A stretch of DNA of 13,023 nucleotides from an uncultured Shinella sp. (lineage in GTDB: Bacteria; Pseudomonadota; Alphaproteobacteria; Rhizobiales; Rhizobiaceae). This document shows, in pieces, positions 7,417 through 13,023 of the stretch; within the stretch, counting starts at the first letter, position 1, and each line of letters starts with the position of its first letter. Below the pieces are notes generated by a model, which did no database searches, had not been told where the DNA came from, and was given only the letters and a program-made list of their open reading frames with translations. The stretch is from the NCBI GenBank assembly GCA_946481465.1, contig CAMLOC010000030.1:1-13023 (forward strand), read 5' to 3'. The position numbers were made by a program, and so were the translations under genes.

Positions 7417-9320
7417 CAGTTCGTCTTTCCGGCGGCCGCGATTGCCTTGCGCGTTTGAGTGGTTAGGTCGCCGCGAGCAAGGAAGCCTGTTAGCACACGC
7501 CTGCCCCAATCCGTCTGGCTCAGGCGCGGGACGATGCCCGCCTTAATCTGGTTCGAGGGCACCTCGCTGAGAAAGGCGACCACCGACGCCTCCGCCCCGG
7601 GTGACGCGCCGGCCAGCGACTGCATGGCGTTCAGGATCGTCGGCGTCCCCCAAGCCGTCTCCTGTTTCGCCTTAGACAGTATCTTGTCAGTGATGCGGCC
7701 GATCTCCGGATTGGTGAGGCGGGCGACCTCCGCATCGACGGTCGAGCTGGACGAGTTCATGCGCATCAGCATGTCGAGCACCTCAAGCGCGTCCGACGAC
7801 AACTCGTCCGCGCGAGAGATGATGGGATGGCTTTCGCGTCCTACATACAGAGCGCCACGCAGGTCGCGACCGGCGAGGGCGGGATCGAGCGAGAGCCAGT
7901 TGGCGTGGAAGGCATCGTTCCACGGCTTCTCAAGAGGCGGTTTTGTCTCGTCGCCGCGGCTCCGCGCCTCCATGTCGGCGAGGAACTCTGCATGCCCGTC
8001 TTCGGATTCGTTCACCGCCCGCAGCATCTCTGCATAGGCGTCCTTGTCGCCACAGCGTTCGAAGAGCAGCAGCTTGACGAGCACTTCCTCGTCCACCGTG
8101 ACCTTTTGAATGCGCGACATGGACGTTCGCATGGAGAGCGTATTTAGGAAGCGCTTGATCAGACGGGGGTTGCCCCGGACGTTCGGCGACGTGGTGAGGA
8201 TCGGCGCGATGCGCTCGGCGAGCGCCAGCCTGTTGAGCAGGCCCGAGGGGCAATTGGGCACAAGACCGGACACGAAGACCTTATCGACGCGGCCTCCCTT
8301 CCAGGTTTCACCCAGGCGCAGGCAGACCGCGATGCGGATGGCCTCCTTCTGTCCGGCGTCGAGCGAGGCCTCGTCGTCGATGAATAGCATCATGAGATAG
8401 GCGCGGACCTCGTGGGTTCCGAGCGGAGGCACGCGGATGGGCAACTGGATCAGCTTGTCGAAATAATTGGTCACCAGGTCGTCGTTTAGCGCCACGTCGT
8501 CGAAGTGCGTCCGCACGGCCTGACGGATCATGCCCTCGTCCGCAGCGATGACGAAGGCAGTGTGCTTGAGGAAGAGGAAGAGTCGCATCGCCTCAAGCGT
8601 CGCGATCGCTGTCTTGGGAAGGCAGCGGTCCAGATCGTCGATCAGCACCACCAGCGTGATGTTGAGTTCTGCGAGCGTGGCCTCGAGATCGTCCCGGAAG
8701 GCCTGAATCGCCTTGCGGGGCGTTTCCGTCTCAGCCGTGTCGGCCTCGGCCTTCTCCTCCGGCTTCTTCTCGTCGAGGAACTCCTCGCCCTTCTTCACAC
8801 CGTCAACGGCCAGCTCCTTCACCTTCTTGAGGTCGTCGCCGGTCACGTCGCCGTCGAACAGGCCGCCCATGGTGGCCATTCCGCCTGCCACCCACGGCGT
8901 GATCTGCCCCTGGGTCACGTAGTCGAACATTGCGGAGCCGGCGATGCCGAGCAGGCGTAGCTTCTTCACGCGGCTGAACAGACTAGCCGCCCGCTTGCGC
9001 GCCGTGGCGGAGAGCGTGTCCTTCTTCTCAACCGCCTGTTCGACGACCGTTGCCGTGATCGTCTCCATAAGCGCGGCACGGGCGTCGTCGTAGCTCTGGT
9101 AAAGCCACGCGTTGAACTCAACGAAGCGTATGTCGACGTCTTCGCGCGCTTCGAGTGATGTGCGCAGGAGCTTCATCATCGAGGATTTTCCGACGCCCCA
9201 GTCTCCGGAAATTCCAAGAGAAATGGGCTCCCCTTTGGCACCGATTATTCGCTCGGCAGCAATTTCGGCGACATGTGAGAAATTTACTAGGTCACGTAAC
9301 GTTTCGTTGTCAGACCACAT
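7416..9320 (-). CDS. qatA: QatA, KAP-family P-loop ATPase
   Basis: This is a 634-aa KAP-type NTPase. Walker A is GDWGVGKSS (39-47); the KAP-typical VEFNAWLY follows at 67-74; Walker B is LVVLIDDLDRC (223-233). Between them lies the insertion usual for this family, here with a moderately hydrophobic stretch at ~121-157 that might touch the membrane. An acidic/basic linker (DEKKPEEKAEADTAETETP, ~183-201) follows. The C-terminal ~350 residues are helical. KAP ATPases are often membrane-associated and energise larger complexes; in Qat this is the ATPase subunit. It is the first gene of the operon. ATG 9320 has a GGGGGA-rich stretch about 9 bases upstream. A weak promoter candidate and a strong palindrome lie upstream (9348-9376, 9524-9549). 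Confidence 0.9.
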   Translation of the reverse strand: MWSDNETLRDLVNFSHVAEIAAERIIGAKGEPISLGISGDWGVGKSSMMKLLRTSLEAREDVDIRFVEFNAWLYQSYDDARAALMETITATVVEQAVEKKDTLSATARKRAASLFSRVKKLRLLGIAGSAMFDYVTQGQITPWVAGGMATMGGLFDGDVTGDDLKKVKELAVDGVKKGEEFLDEKKPEEKAEADTAETETPRKAIQAFRDDLEATLAELNITLVVLIDDLDRCLPKTAIATLEAMRLFLFLKHTAFVIAADEGMIRQAVRTHFDDVALNDDLVTNYFDKLIQLPIRVPPLGTHEVRAYLMMLFIDDEASLDAGQKEAIRIAVCLRLGETWKGGRVDKVFVSGLVPNCPSGLLNRLALAERIAPILTTSPNVRGNPRLIKRFLNTLSMRTSMSRIQKVTVDEEVLVKLLLFERCGDKDAYAEMLRAVNESEDGHAEFLADMEARSRGDETKPPLEKPWNDAFHANWLSLDPALAGRDLRGALYVGRESHPIISRADELSSDALEVLDMLMRMNSSSSTVDAEVARLTNPEIGRITDKILSKAKQETAWGTPTILNAMQSLAGASPGAEASVVAFLSEVPSNQIKAGIVPRLSQTDWGRRVLTGFLARGDLTTQTRKAIAAAGKTN

Positions 9321-9347
9321 CGAAGAAAATCCCCCACCGTTCCCTCT

Positions 9348-9376
9348 ATGTTTCCATCTGTAGGACTTCAGGTCAA
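9348..9376 (-). promoter_or_regulatory. Possible qatA promoter
   Basis: On the minus strand TTGACC (9371-9376) matches the -35 consensus at five of six bases. At 17 bases spacing the -10 would be AAACAT (9348-9353), a poor match; neighbouring registers (AACATA, CATAGA) are no better. Only the -35 half is persuasive. The position, about 30 bases before the qatA start, is right. Confidence 0.35.
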
Positions 9377-9427
9377 GATAACTCGAGCGCCGAGGGCGTT
9401 CCTGGGGGCGCGCTCCTGCCAGACCGC

Positions 9428-9766
9428 TTAGTGGAAGGGGAACGGCGGGTTCCGGCAGGAGCAGCCATTCGCCCGTAGTTCAGGGAACGGCTTGAGTTGG
9501 TCGACTGCCGCCCTGTGCCCCCCTGTCTGAAAACACATGTTTTCCGACACGCCCGGGCACTGCAAGCGCTTGGTGTCCTTGATGACGATGCGGTTGAATG
9601 ACAAACGCTGTCGGATTGGCGCACCCGCCCGTTTGGCAGGCTTCTTTCGCGCGCGAGGCCTTGGTGCCAGCTTTGGCTTCTGTCCCGAGAGGGACGGCGC
9701 AGCCGCCTGCTTCTTTCGCCTGCGGCTACTCTTCTTTTTGGAAAGCTCTTCCTGTTCTGTCGTCAC
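9428..9766 (-). CDS. Doubtful small basic protein upstream of qatA
   Basis: The open frame has 112 codons from GTG 9766, preceded by GAGGGG at a plausible ribosome-site distance. The N-terminal half is very rich in Lys, Arg and Pro (KKKSSRRRKK, then PRPRARKKPAKRAG), which could bind nucleic acid. The C-terminal half (SENMCFQTGG... ELRANGCSCRNPPFPFH) is unlike any family I know. The gene would be transcribed in the same direction as qatA, ending about 108 bases before it. The second half overlaps the diverged segment shared with 1116-1227 and the palindrome at 9524-9549, so the frame may be a remnant or chance. I do not recognise it. Confidence 0.3.
   Translation of the reverse strand: MTTEQEELSKKKSSRRRKKQAAAPSLSGQKPKLAPRPRARKKPAKRAGAPIRQRLSFNRIVIKDTKRLQCPGVSENMCFQTGGHRAAVDQLKPFPELRANGCSCRNPPFPFH
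9440..9550 (-). repeat. Diverged segment, copy 2 (partner at 1116-1227, plus strand)
   Basis: Read on the minus strand, this begins GTG-TCG-GAA-AAC and ends GAACCCGCCGTTC, with the same internal spacing (93 versus 94 bases) as copy 1. Together the copies bracket the rloC-qat cluster in opposite orientations. The shared anchors are plain; the sequence between them has drifted. It overlaps the doubtful ORF 9428-9766. Confidence 0.4.
9524..9549. promoter_or_regulatory. Near-perfect 26-base palindrome upstream of qatA
   Basis: The arms are TGTC-T-GAAAACA and TGTTTTC-C-GACA around a central CA, so 11 of 12 positions in each arm pair. This could be an operator for a dimeric repressor controlling the qat operon. 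It lies about 200 bases before the qatA start, far for a simple promoter operator unless the transcript begins upstream. Copy 1 of the flanking segment keeps only its core (AAACA-CC-TGTTT, 1124-1135). Confidence 0.5.
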
Positions 9767-9867
9767 GTTGTCCCCTCAAGCCCATATTGTCGGGAGCCTG
9801 CCTGAAAGGAAATGACTTTTCGTTACGGTTGCGCAGCTTGGTAATTTGACAAAAATCTGTCGGCGGG

Positions 9868-10080
9868 GGGAACACCAAGGGCGCTGCCCTTTCGTTCCCG
9901 AACGACAATAGACCGCCCGTGTAATCTGCCAAGGCCGGTGCCCGCCGCTTGAAGAGCGGCGACCGCCCTATCCAGCTCGCCCGCGCCAGCGGTCGATTCT
10001 CGCTCTCCCTCCCCATCCCGTTCCTCGCCGGAACGGCAGGGCCGCAGGGCCGTGGCCTTTGCGGCCTGCACCCAAGGAGG
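9868..10080 (+). repeat. Structured leader repeat, copy A (before the DUF3768 gene)
   Basis: This ~213-base element is closely similar to 12176-12390. It holds four hairpins in order: P1 GGGAAC/AAGGGC with GCCCTT/GTTCCC (9868-9899); P2 CGCCGCT-TGAAG-AGCGGCG (9943-9961); P3 CCGTTCC-TCGCC-GGAACGG (10018-10036); P4 GGCCGCA...TGCGGCC (10040-10066). The last hairpin is followed by AAGGAGG (10074-10080). Compensatory changes against copy B support real RNA pairing. A consensus -35 (TTGACA, 9846-9851) sits just upstream, but no clear -10 follows. No U-run follows P1, so it is not a simple terminator. A cis-acting leader controlling translation or decay is the likely role. Confidence 0.7.
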
Positions 10081-10088
10081 ACGAACCA

Positions 10089-10487
10089 ATGACCGAGACC
10101 CTGACCGACGCCGAAAAGATCGTGCGCATCCGCACCCTTAACGATATGGCGCGCGAGAACCCCGGCGTGGCGTGCCGGGCCAACATGACGCTCGGCTTTG
10201 CTGCCCTGCCCGATCATGATCGTCGCGCGGCGGTGATGCAGGTCATCGCCTTTAACCAGTTCACCGAGGACAACGATCCCCATGGTGAGCATGATTGCGC
10301 GGTGATCTATCGCCTTGCGACTGGCGAATGGGTCCAGCAGCGCCCAGACAGGGAGGGGTCGATCACGCAGACCGTCATCTGGAAAATCGACTGCTATGAC
10401 AAGGCGTTGGAGTTCGGCAGCGAAGCACCGTGGGACGCCTCGCAGACCGTTCGCGTGCTGACAATCATGCTGGGGAGCGAATATTGA
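10089..10487 (+). CDS. DUF3768 family protein
   Basis: This is a 132-aa protein. It shows the DUF3768 signature: RIRTLNDMAR near the N-terminus, FTEDNDPHGEHD (58-69), VIWKIDCYD (96-104) and a C-terminal TVRVLTIMLGSEY. The family is common on plasmids and integrative elements of alphaproteobacteria and has no established function. The conserved His/Asp/Glu cluster (NDPHGEHD) looks like a possible metal or catalytic site. ATG 10089 follows AAGGAGG by 8 bases; an ORF start at 10059 is rejected because it precedes the ribosome site. The structured leader repeat, copy A, lies directly upstream. A strong hairpin follows the stop codon (10492-10520). Confidence 0.85.
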   Translation: MTETLTDAEKIVRIRTLNDMARENPGVACRANMTLGFAALPDHDRRAAVMQVIAFNQFTEDNDPHGEHDCAVIYRLATGEWVQQRPDREGSITQTVIWKIDCYDKALEFGSEAPWDASQTVRVLTIMLGSEY

Positions 10488-10491
10488 TCGC

Positions 10492-10520
10492 GCCCTCGTC
10501 CCGCCTGCCGGGGCGAGGGC
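10492..10520 (+). terminator. Strong hairpin after the DUF3768 gene
   Basis: A 12-base stem (GCCCTCGTCCCG / CGGGGCGAGGGC, one G-U pair) closes a 5-base loop four bases past the stop codon. No U-run follows, so it may be a processing or mRNA-stabilising hairpin rather than an intrinsic terminator. Confidence 0.45.
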
Positions 10521-10594
10521 AAGCCCATTTCCGGAGAAGTGATTTATTGCGATTTCACTCCATTGTGGATAGGGTCGAGCCAAGGATTTTTACC

Positions 10595-10852
10595 ATGCTT
10601 CATTTCGACATCGAGGCCATTCGGGCGCAGATCAGGGCGATGGATTTCGTTCGCGGCACGCCGCAGGAAGTCGAGCAATGGCGGCTCGACGATGCGGATT
10701 CGCGCGCAAATCTCGCGATCGAGGACATGGCGCTGGCGGCGGGCGAGGCGGAGCTGTTCGACATGATGCTGGAAGAGGCGGTGCCCCCTGCCCTCGCATC
10801 CCAGATTGTCGCGGCCCTGCTCGCGCGGGGCGCGCGCGACCTGTCCGCTTGA
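10595..10852 (+). CDS. Small protein preceding the Fic gene, possible VbhA-like antitoxin
   Basis: This is an 85-aa, acidic, largely helical protein. ATG 10595 follows AAGGA by 8 bases; the longer open frame from 10430 has no ribosome site and is rejected. Residues 36-47 (SRANLAIEDMAL) resemble the inhibitory helix of class I Fic antitoxins, whose motif is [ST]-x3-E-[GN]; here it would be N39-x3-E43-D44, so two positions are conservative departures. The helix is followed by a second acidic helix and PPALASQIVAALLARG, similar in layout to VbhA-type proteins. The gene ends in TGA three codons before the Fic start and in the same frame. The antitoxin role is inferred from size, position and this weak motif. 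Confidence 0.5.
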   Translation: MLHFDIEAIRAQIRAMDFVRGTPQEVEQWRLDDADSRANLAIEDMALAAGEAELFDMMLEEAVPPALASQIVAALLARGARDLSA

Positions 10853-10858
10853 TCCCCG

Positions 10859-12106
10859 TTGGCCTCCGACCCTGATCCTTATCTCTATCCTGGCACCGAT
10901 ACGCTCAGGAATCGTCTCGGCCTGAAAGACGACGCCGCGCTTGCGCAGGCGGAGAGGATGTTGACCCATGCGCGCTGCCGTGAGGCCGCGCGCATGTCGT
11001 TCCCGCTCGATGCCGATGGCTATCGCGCGCTGCACGAGCATCTGTTCCAGGACCTGTATGAATGGGCCGGGCAGGACCGCACGGTGAACATCGGCAAGGG
11101 CGGGAGCCTGTTCGCGCACCCCCCCTATGTCAGCAATGCCCTGTCGGCCGCATTCAAGGAGCTAGCGGCCAGCAACCAGCTTCGGGGCCTTTCCCGCGAG
11201 GATTTCTTCGACCGGCTCGGCCACCACGTCAACGAACTGAATGCGATTCACCCTTTCCGCGAAGGCAATGGCCGCACGATGCGCCATCATGCCACCCAGC
11301 TCGCGCGAGAGGCCGGACATCCGATCAGGATAGCCGCGATCGACAAGCAGGCATGGATGGAGGCATCCCGCCACGGTTTCACGACCGGCGATCATCAGCC
11401 TTTCAGTGTGGTGCTGGCCGCTGCCGCCCAGGAGCGCGCGGAACTGGACCAGCCTCGCACCGGCCCCGGGGGCATGGCGTTTCTTCCTCCGCGTGATCCT
11501 CCCACCGGGCAACGCTATCGTCTGTCGCTCACCAAGGTTCGCGACGAGCTGGGCCGCTACCTTCCGGCTGCGCGCATCGAGGCGGCCGAACGCCTGAAAA
11601 CGCTCATGGCGGATAATGCGCCCGTCAACCGGATCGACGCTGCGCGCGTCGAGCTGGCCTATGTCCGCCACGCTAAAGGGCCGGTCTATCAATCGCACTT
11701 GCTGACCTATCTGGGGCTACGCGAGGTCGATGCCGTCATTACCGCGCAGCAGACCCCGCTCGAGCGCGTGCGCGAGATCGGCGCCGCGCTTGCTGCACGG
11801 ATCAACAGCCAGCAGCTCGCCCAGGTGCAGCGCGCCGTGCGCTCGCTGGAGCGCCCTGTCCTTCCGCCGGGGCAGTCGCCGGCGCATGATCGTCTGGCTG
11901 AAGCCTTCCTCAAGAACACGCCCGATCAGAACCGGGCCGATCCGCGGTTTGCCGGTGCGCAGGCCATTGTCGATAAGGCCCATGCCGCTTCACAGGCGCG
12001 CACCGCCGTTGCCGCCAATATCCGCGCAGGCAAGCCGTTCGATGAGGGGATTTCCTTCTCCGCGTCCCCGGCCCCCAACACCCCCGACCGAGGCAGGATG
12101 CGATAG
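10859..12106 (+). CDS. fic: Fic-family AMP-transferase
   Basis: This is a 415-aa protein. The Fic core spans about residues 10-190: the N-terminal DPYLYPGTDTLRNRLG seen in BepA/VbhT-type Fic proteins, a target-binding flap near GKGGSLFAHPPY (79-90), and the full active-site motif HPFREGNGRTMR (131-142) with catalytic H131 and the anion-binding GNGR. These residues support transfer of AMP from ATP to a target Tyr/Thr/Ser. The C-terminal ~215 residues are unplaced, helical and charged (DPRFAGAQAIVDKAHAASQARTAVAANIRAG near the end), and could be a diverged BID or another delivery/regulatory domain. Start is TTG 10859: the in-frame TGA at 10850-10852 closes the frame upstream, the conserved N-terminus begins immediately after, and the next Met (10958) would cut it off. 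No ribosome site is seen, suggesting coupling to the upstream small gene. No autoinhibitory motif is visible. Confidence 0.88.
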   Translation: MASDPDPYLYPGTDTLRNRLGLKDDAALAQAERMLTHARCREAARMSFPLDADGYRALHEHLFQDLYEWAGQDRTVNIGKGGSLFAHPPYVSNALSAAFKELAASNQLRGLSREDFFDRLGHHVNELNAIHPFREGNGRTMRHHATQLAREAGHPIRIAAIDKQAWMEASRHGFTTGDHQPFSVVLAAAAQERAELDQPRTGPGGMAFLPPRDPPTGQRYRLSLTKVRDELGRYLPAARIEAAERLKTLMADNAPVNRIDAARVELAYVRHAKGPVYQSHLLTYLGLREVDAVITAQQTPLERVREIGAALAARINSQQLAQVQRAVRSLERPVLPPGQSPAHDRLAEAFLKNTPDQNRADPRFAGAQAIVDKAHAASQARTAVAANIRAGKPFDEGISFSASPAPNTPDRGRMR

Positions 12107-12147
12107 CGGGCACGCCCCGGCATGGTATGGGCTTGTGGCCCCGCTGA

Positions 12148-12164
12148 CCTTCGCCCCACGAAGG
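12148..12164 (+). terminator. Hairpin after the fic gene
   Basis: CCTTCG-CCCCA-CGAAGG is a perfect 6-base stem about 40 bases past the fic stop and just before leader copy B. It lacks a U-run, so it is only a possible terminator or processing site. Confidence 0.3.
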
Positions 12165-12175
12165 CCATCAGTGCG

Positions 12176-12390
12176 GGGAACACCAAGGGCGGCCGCCCTT
12201 TCGTTCCCGAACAAAAATAGACCGCCCGTGTAGTCCGCCAAGCCCGGTAGGCCCGCCGCCTTATGGGCGGCGACCAGGCTAGGCGGCCCGCCCGCGCCAG
12301 CGGTCGATTTTTGCCCTCCCTCCCCGTCCCGCTCCTCGCCGGAGGGGCAGAGCCGCAGGCCGCAGGCAGCGGCTTCGCCTGAAAAGGAGG
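12176..12390 (+). repeat. Structured leader repeat, copy B (before the 63-aa gene)
   Basis: This is the second copy of the element at 9868-10080. The same hairpins appear: P1 (12176-12208); P2 CGCCGCC-TTATG-GGCGGCG (12254-12272); P3 CCGCTCC-TCGCC-GGAGGGG (12329-12347, one G-G mismatch); P4 AGCCGC...GCGGCT (12351-12374). AAGGAGG follows at 12384-12390. Compared with copy A, P2, P3 and P4 each carry one pair exchanged on both sides (T-A to C-G twice, G-C to A-T once). P2 and P3 loops keep their length of five. About 290 bases from the fic stop to the next gene hold nothing else but the hairpin at 12148-12164. Confidence 0.7.
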
Positions 12391-12397
12391 TAGGAAA

Positions 12398-12589
12398 ATG
12401 GCTTACACACGATACCGGGGCGACCCCTATTGGAAGCGCGCGAAGGCTGATGGCTTGAGCGTGGACGGCACCGCCTACAAGCGGGGCGAGCGGGTGTTCT
12501 TCTATCCCCGCACCGGCGCGATTTACGCCGGAGATGCCGCGCAGCGCGCATCGGCCGAGTTCGACGAACTGGCCGCACTGGAGGGCTGA
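12398..12589 (+). CDS. Small conserved hypothetical protein
   Basis: This is a 63-aa protein, rich in aromatic and basic residues at the N-terminus (YTRYRGDPYWKRAKADG), with YKRGERVFFYPRTGAIYAGD in the middle and an acidic helix at the end. The central part looks like a small beta-rich fold. I do not recognise a family; its place between Fic and ParB genes suggests a plasmid or ICE backbone gene. ATG follows AAGGAGG by 7 bases, the best ribosome site in the window, and leader copy B lies directly upstream. The stop is about 47 bases before the next gene's start. Confidence 0.75.
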   Translation: MAYTRYRGDPYWKRAKADGLSVDGTAYKRGERVFFYPRTGAIYAGDAAQRASAEFDELAALEG

Positions 12590-12636
12590 TCCCTCCCCTT
12601 CCCCATCATTCGATCAGAATTTCAGGAGATACCACC

Positions 12637-13023
12637 ATGGCTATCATCACTGCCAAGCTGTCCCAGCTTCGCCTCTCGCCGCTCAACACGCGGCGGGTGA
12701 AGCCTTCCGCCATCGACTCCATGGCCGACGACATTGCCGCGCACGGCCTGTTGCAGAACCTCGTCGCCTATGAGGAAGATGACCTGTTGTGGGTGTTTGC
12801 CGGTGGGCGTCGCTATCGGGCGCTCAAGGAACTGGTGAAGCGCAAGACGATCAGCAACGGCGACACCTTCCCCGTCGAGGTGCGGAGCAAGGAAGAAGCG
12901 ATCGAGCTCTCCTATGCCGAAAATGCGGCGCGGCAGGACATGCACGCTGCCGATGCCATTCGGGCCTTTGCGGCGATGCGCAACGTGGGCATGTCCGCAT
13001 CCGAGATCGCGGGCCGGTTCGGT
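12637..13023 (+). CDS. parB: ParB/RepB/Spo0J-family protein, N-terminal part
   Basis: The first 129 residues are visible; the gene runs off the window. The ParB N-terminal domain is clear: LSPLNTRRVKP (13-23), GLLQNLVAY (37-45), the arginine box VFAGGRRYRAL (53-63, GGRR in place of the commoner GERR) and ELSYAENAARQDMHAADAIRAF (90-111). A helix-turn-helix begins at about residue 118 (MSASEIAGRFG). Such proteins bind centromere-like sites for plasmid partition, or act as nuclease or regulator proteins on integrative elements. AGGAG lies 8 bases before ATG 12637. No parA is visible, so a partition role is not proven. Confidence 0.85.
   Translation, partial: MAIITAKLSQLRLSPLNTRRVKPSAIDSMADDIAAHGLLQNLVAYEEDDLLWVFAGGRRYRALKELVKRKTISNGDTFPVEVRSKEEAIELSYAENAARQDMHAADAIRAFAAMRNVGMSASEIAGRFG

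Noticed and set aside
9846..9874. Complete promoter at TTGACA before leader copy A
   Set aside because: The -35 is perfect, but the bases 17 to 18 further on are G-rich with no -10 match, and copy B has no equivalent.
9868..9899. Leader hairpin P1 as a Rho-independent terminator
   Set aside because: No U-run follows the stem on either strand, and the element sits at the 5' side of a gene with a strong ribosome site.
9868..9930. Minus-strand reading ADYTGGL..FGNERAA found in both leader copies as a possible conserved peptide
   Set aside because: A one-base length difference between copies (GCT versus GGCC in the P1 loop) breaks the shared frame, while the plus-strand hairpins are kept; RNA structure explains the similarity better.

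Overview
The window is high-GC DNA that looks like an accessory or plasmid/ICE region of an alphaproteobacterium, most likely a sphingomonad. This rests on the block at the right end (DUF3768 protein, small protein, Fic protein, 63-aa protein, ParB-type protein), a gene set I associate with sphingomonad plasmids and integrative elements, and on codon style. It is inference, not a database result. No rRNA, tRNA, CRISPR array or recognisable insertion sequence was seen.

Left part (1-1480): the 3' end of a staphylococcal-nuclease-like gene, then on the minus strand a HigB-HigA type II toxin-antitoxin pair with a clear promoter and an overlapping perfect inverted-repeat operator. About 540 bases without a convincing gene follow.

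Middle part (1481-9320) is a defence cluster. On the plus strand an XRE-type regulator sits 6 bases before a large AAA_13 ATPase with a zinc-hook CxxC and an R-x3-E...H triad, which I call an RloC-like anticodon nuclease. On the minus strand is a complete four-gene Qat antiphage operon: KAP ATPase qatA, proline-rich qatB, QueC-like qatC and TatD-like qatD, every junction overlapping by 1 to 4 bases. The rloC and qatD 3' ends converge and overlap by 23 bases. A diverged ~111-base segment occurs on each side of the cluster, in opposite orientations (1116-1227 plus, 9440-9550 minus).

Right part (9767-13023) is plus-strand backbone: a DUF3768 gene, a small gene that may be a Fic antitoxin, a Fic protein, a 63-aa protein and the start of a ParB-like gene. 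Two ~215-base leader repeats stand directly in front of the DUF3768 gene and the 63-aa gene. They fold into the same series of hairpins, with compensatory base-pair changes between copies, and are the best candidate here for an undescribed element (a structured RNA leader).

Taken together, the window holds four possible host-protective or addiction modules side by side: HigBA, RloC plus regulator, Qat, and a Fic pair. They border a plasmid-maintenance block.
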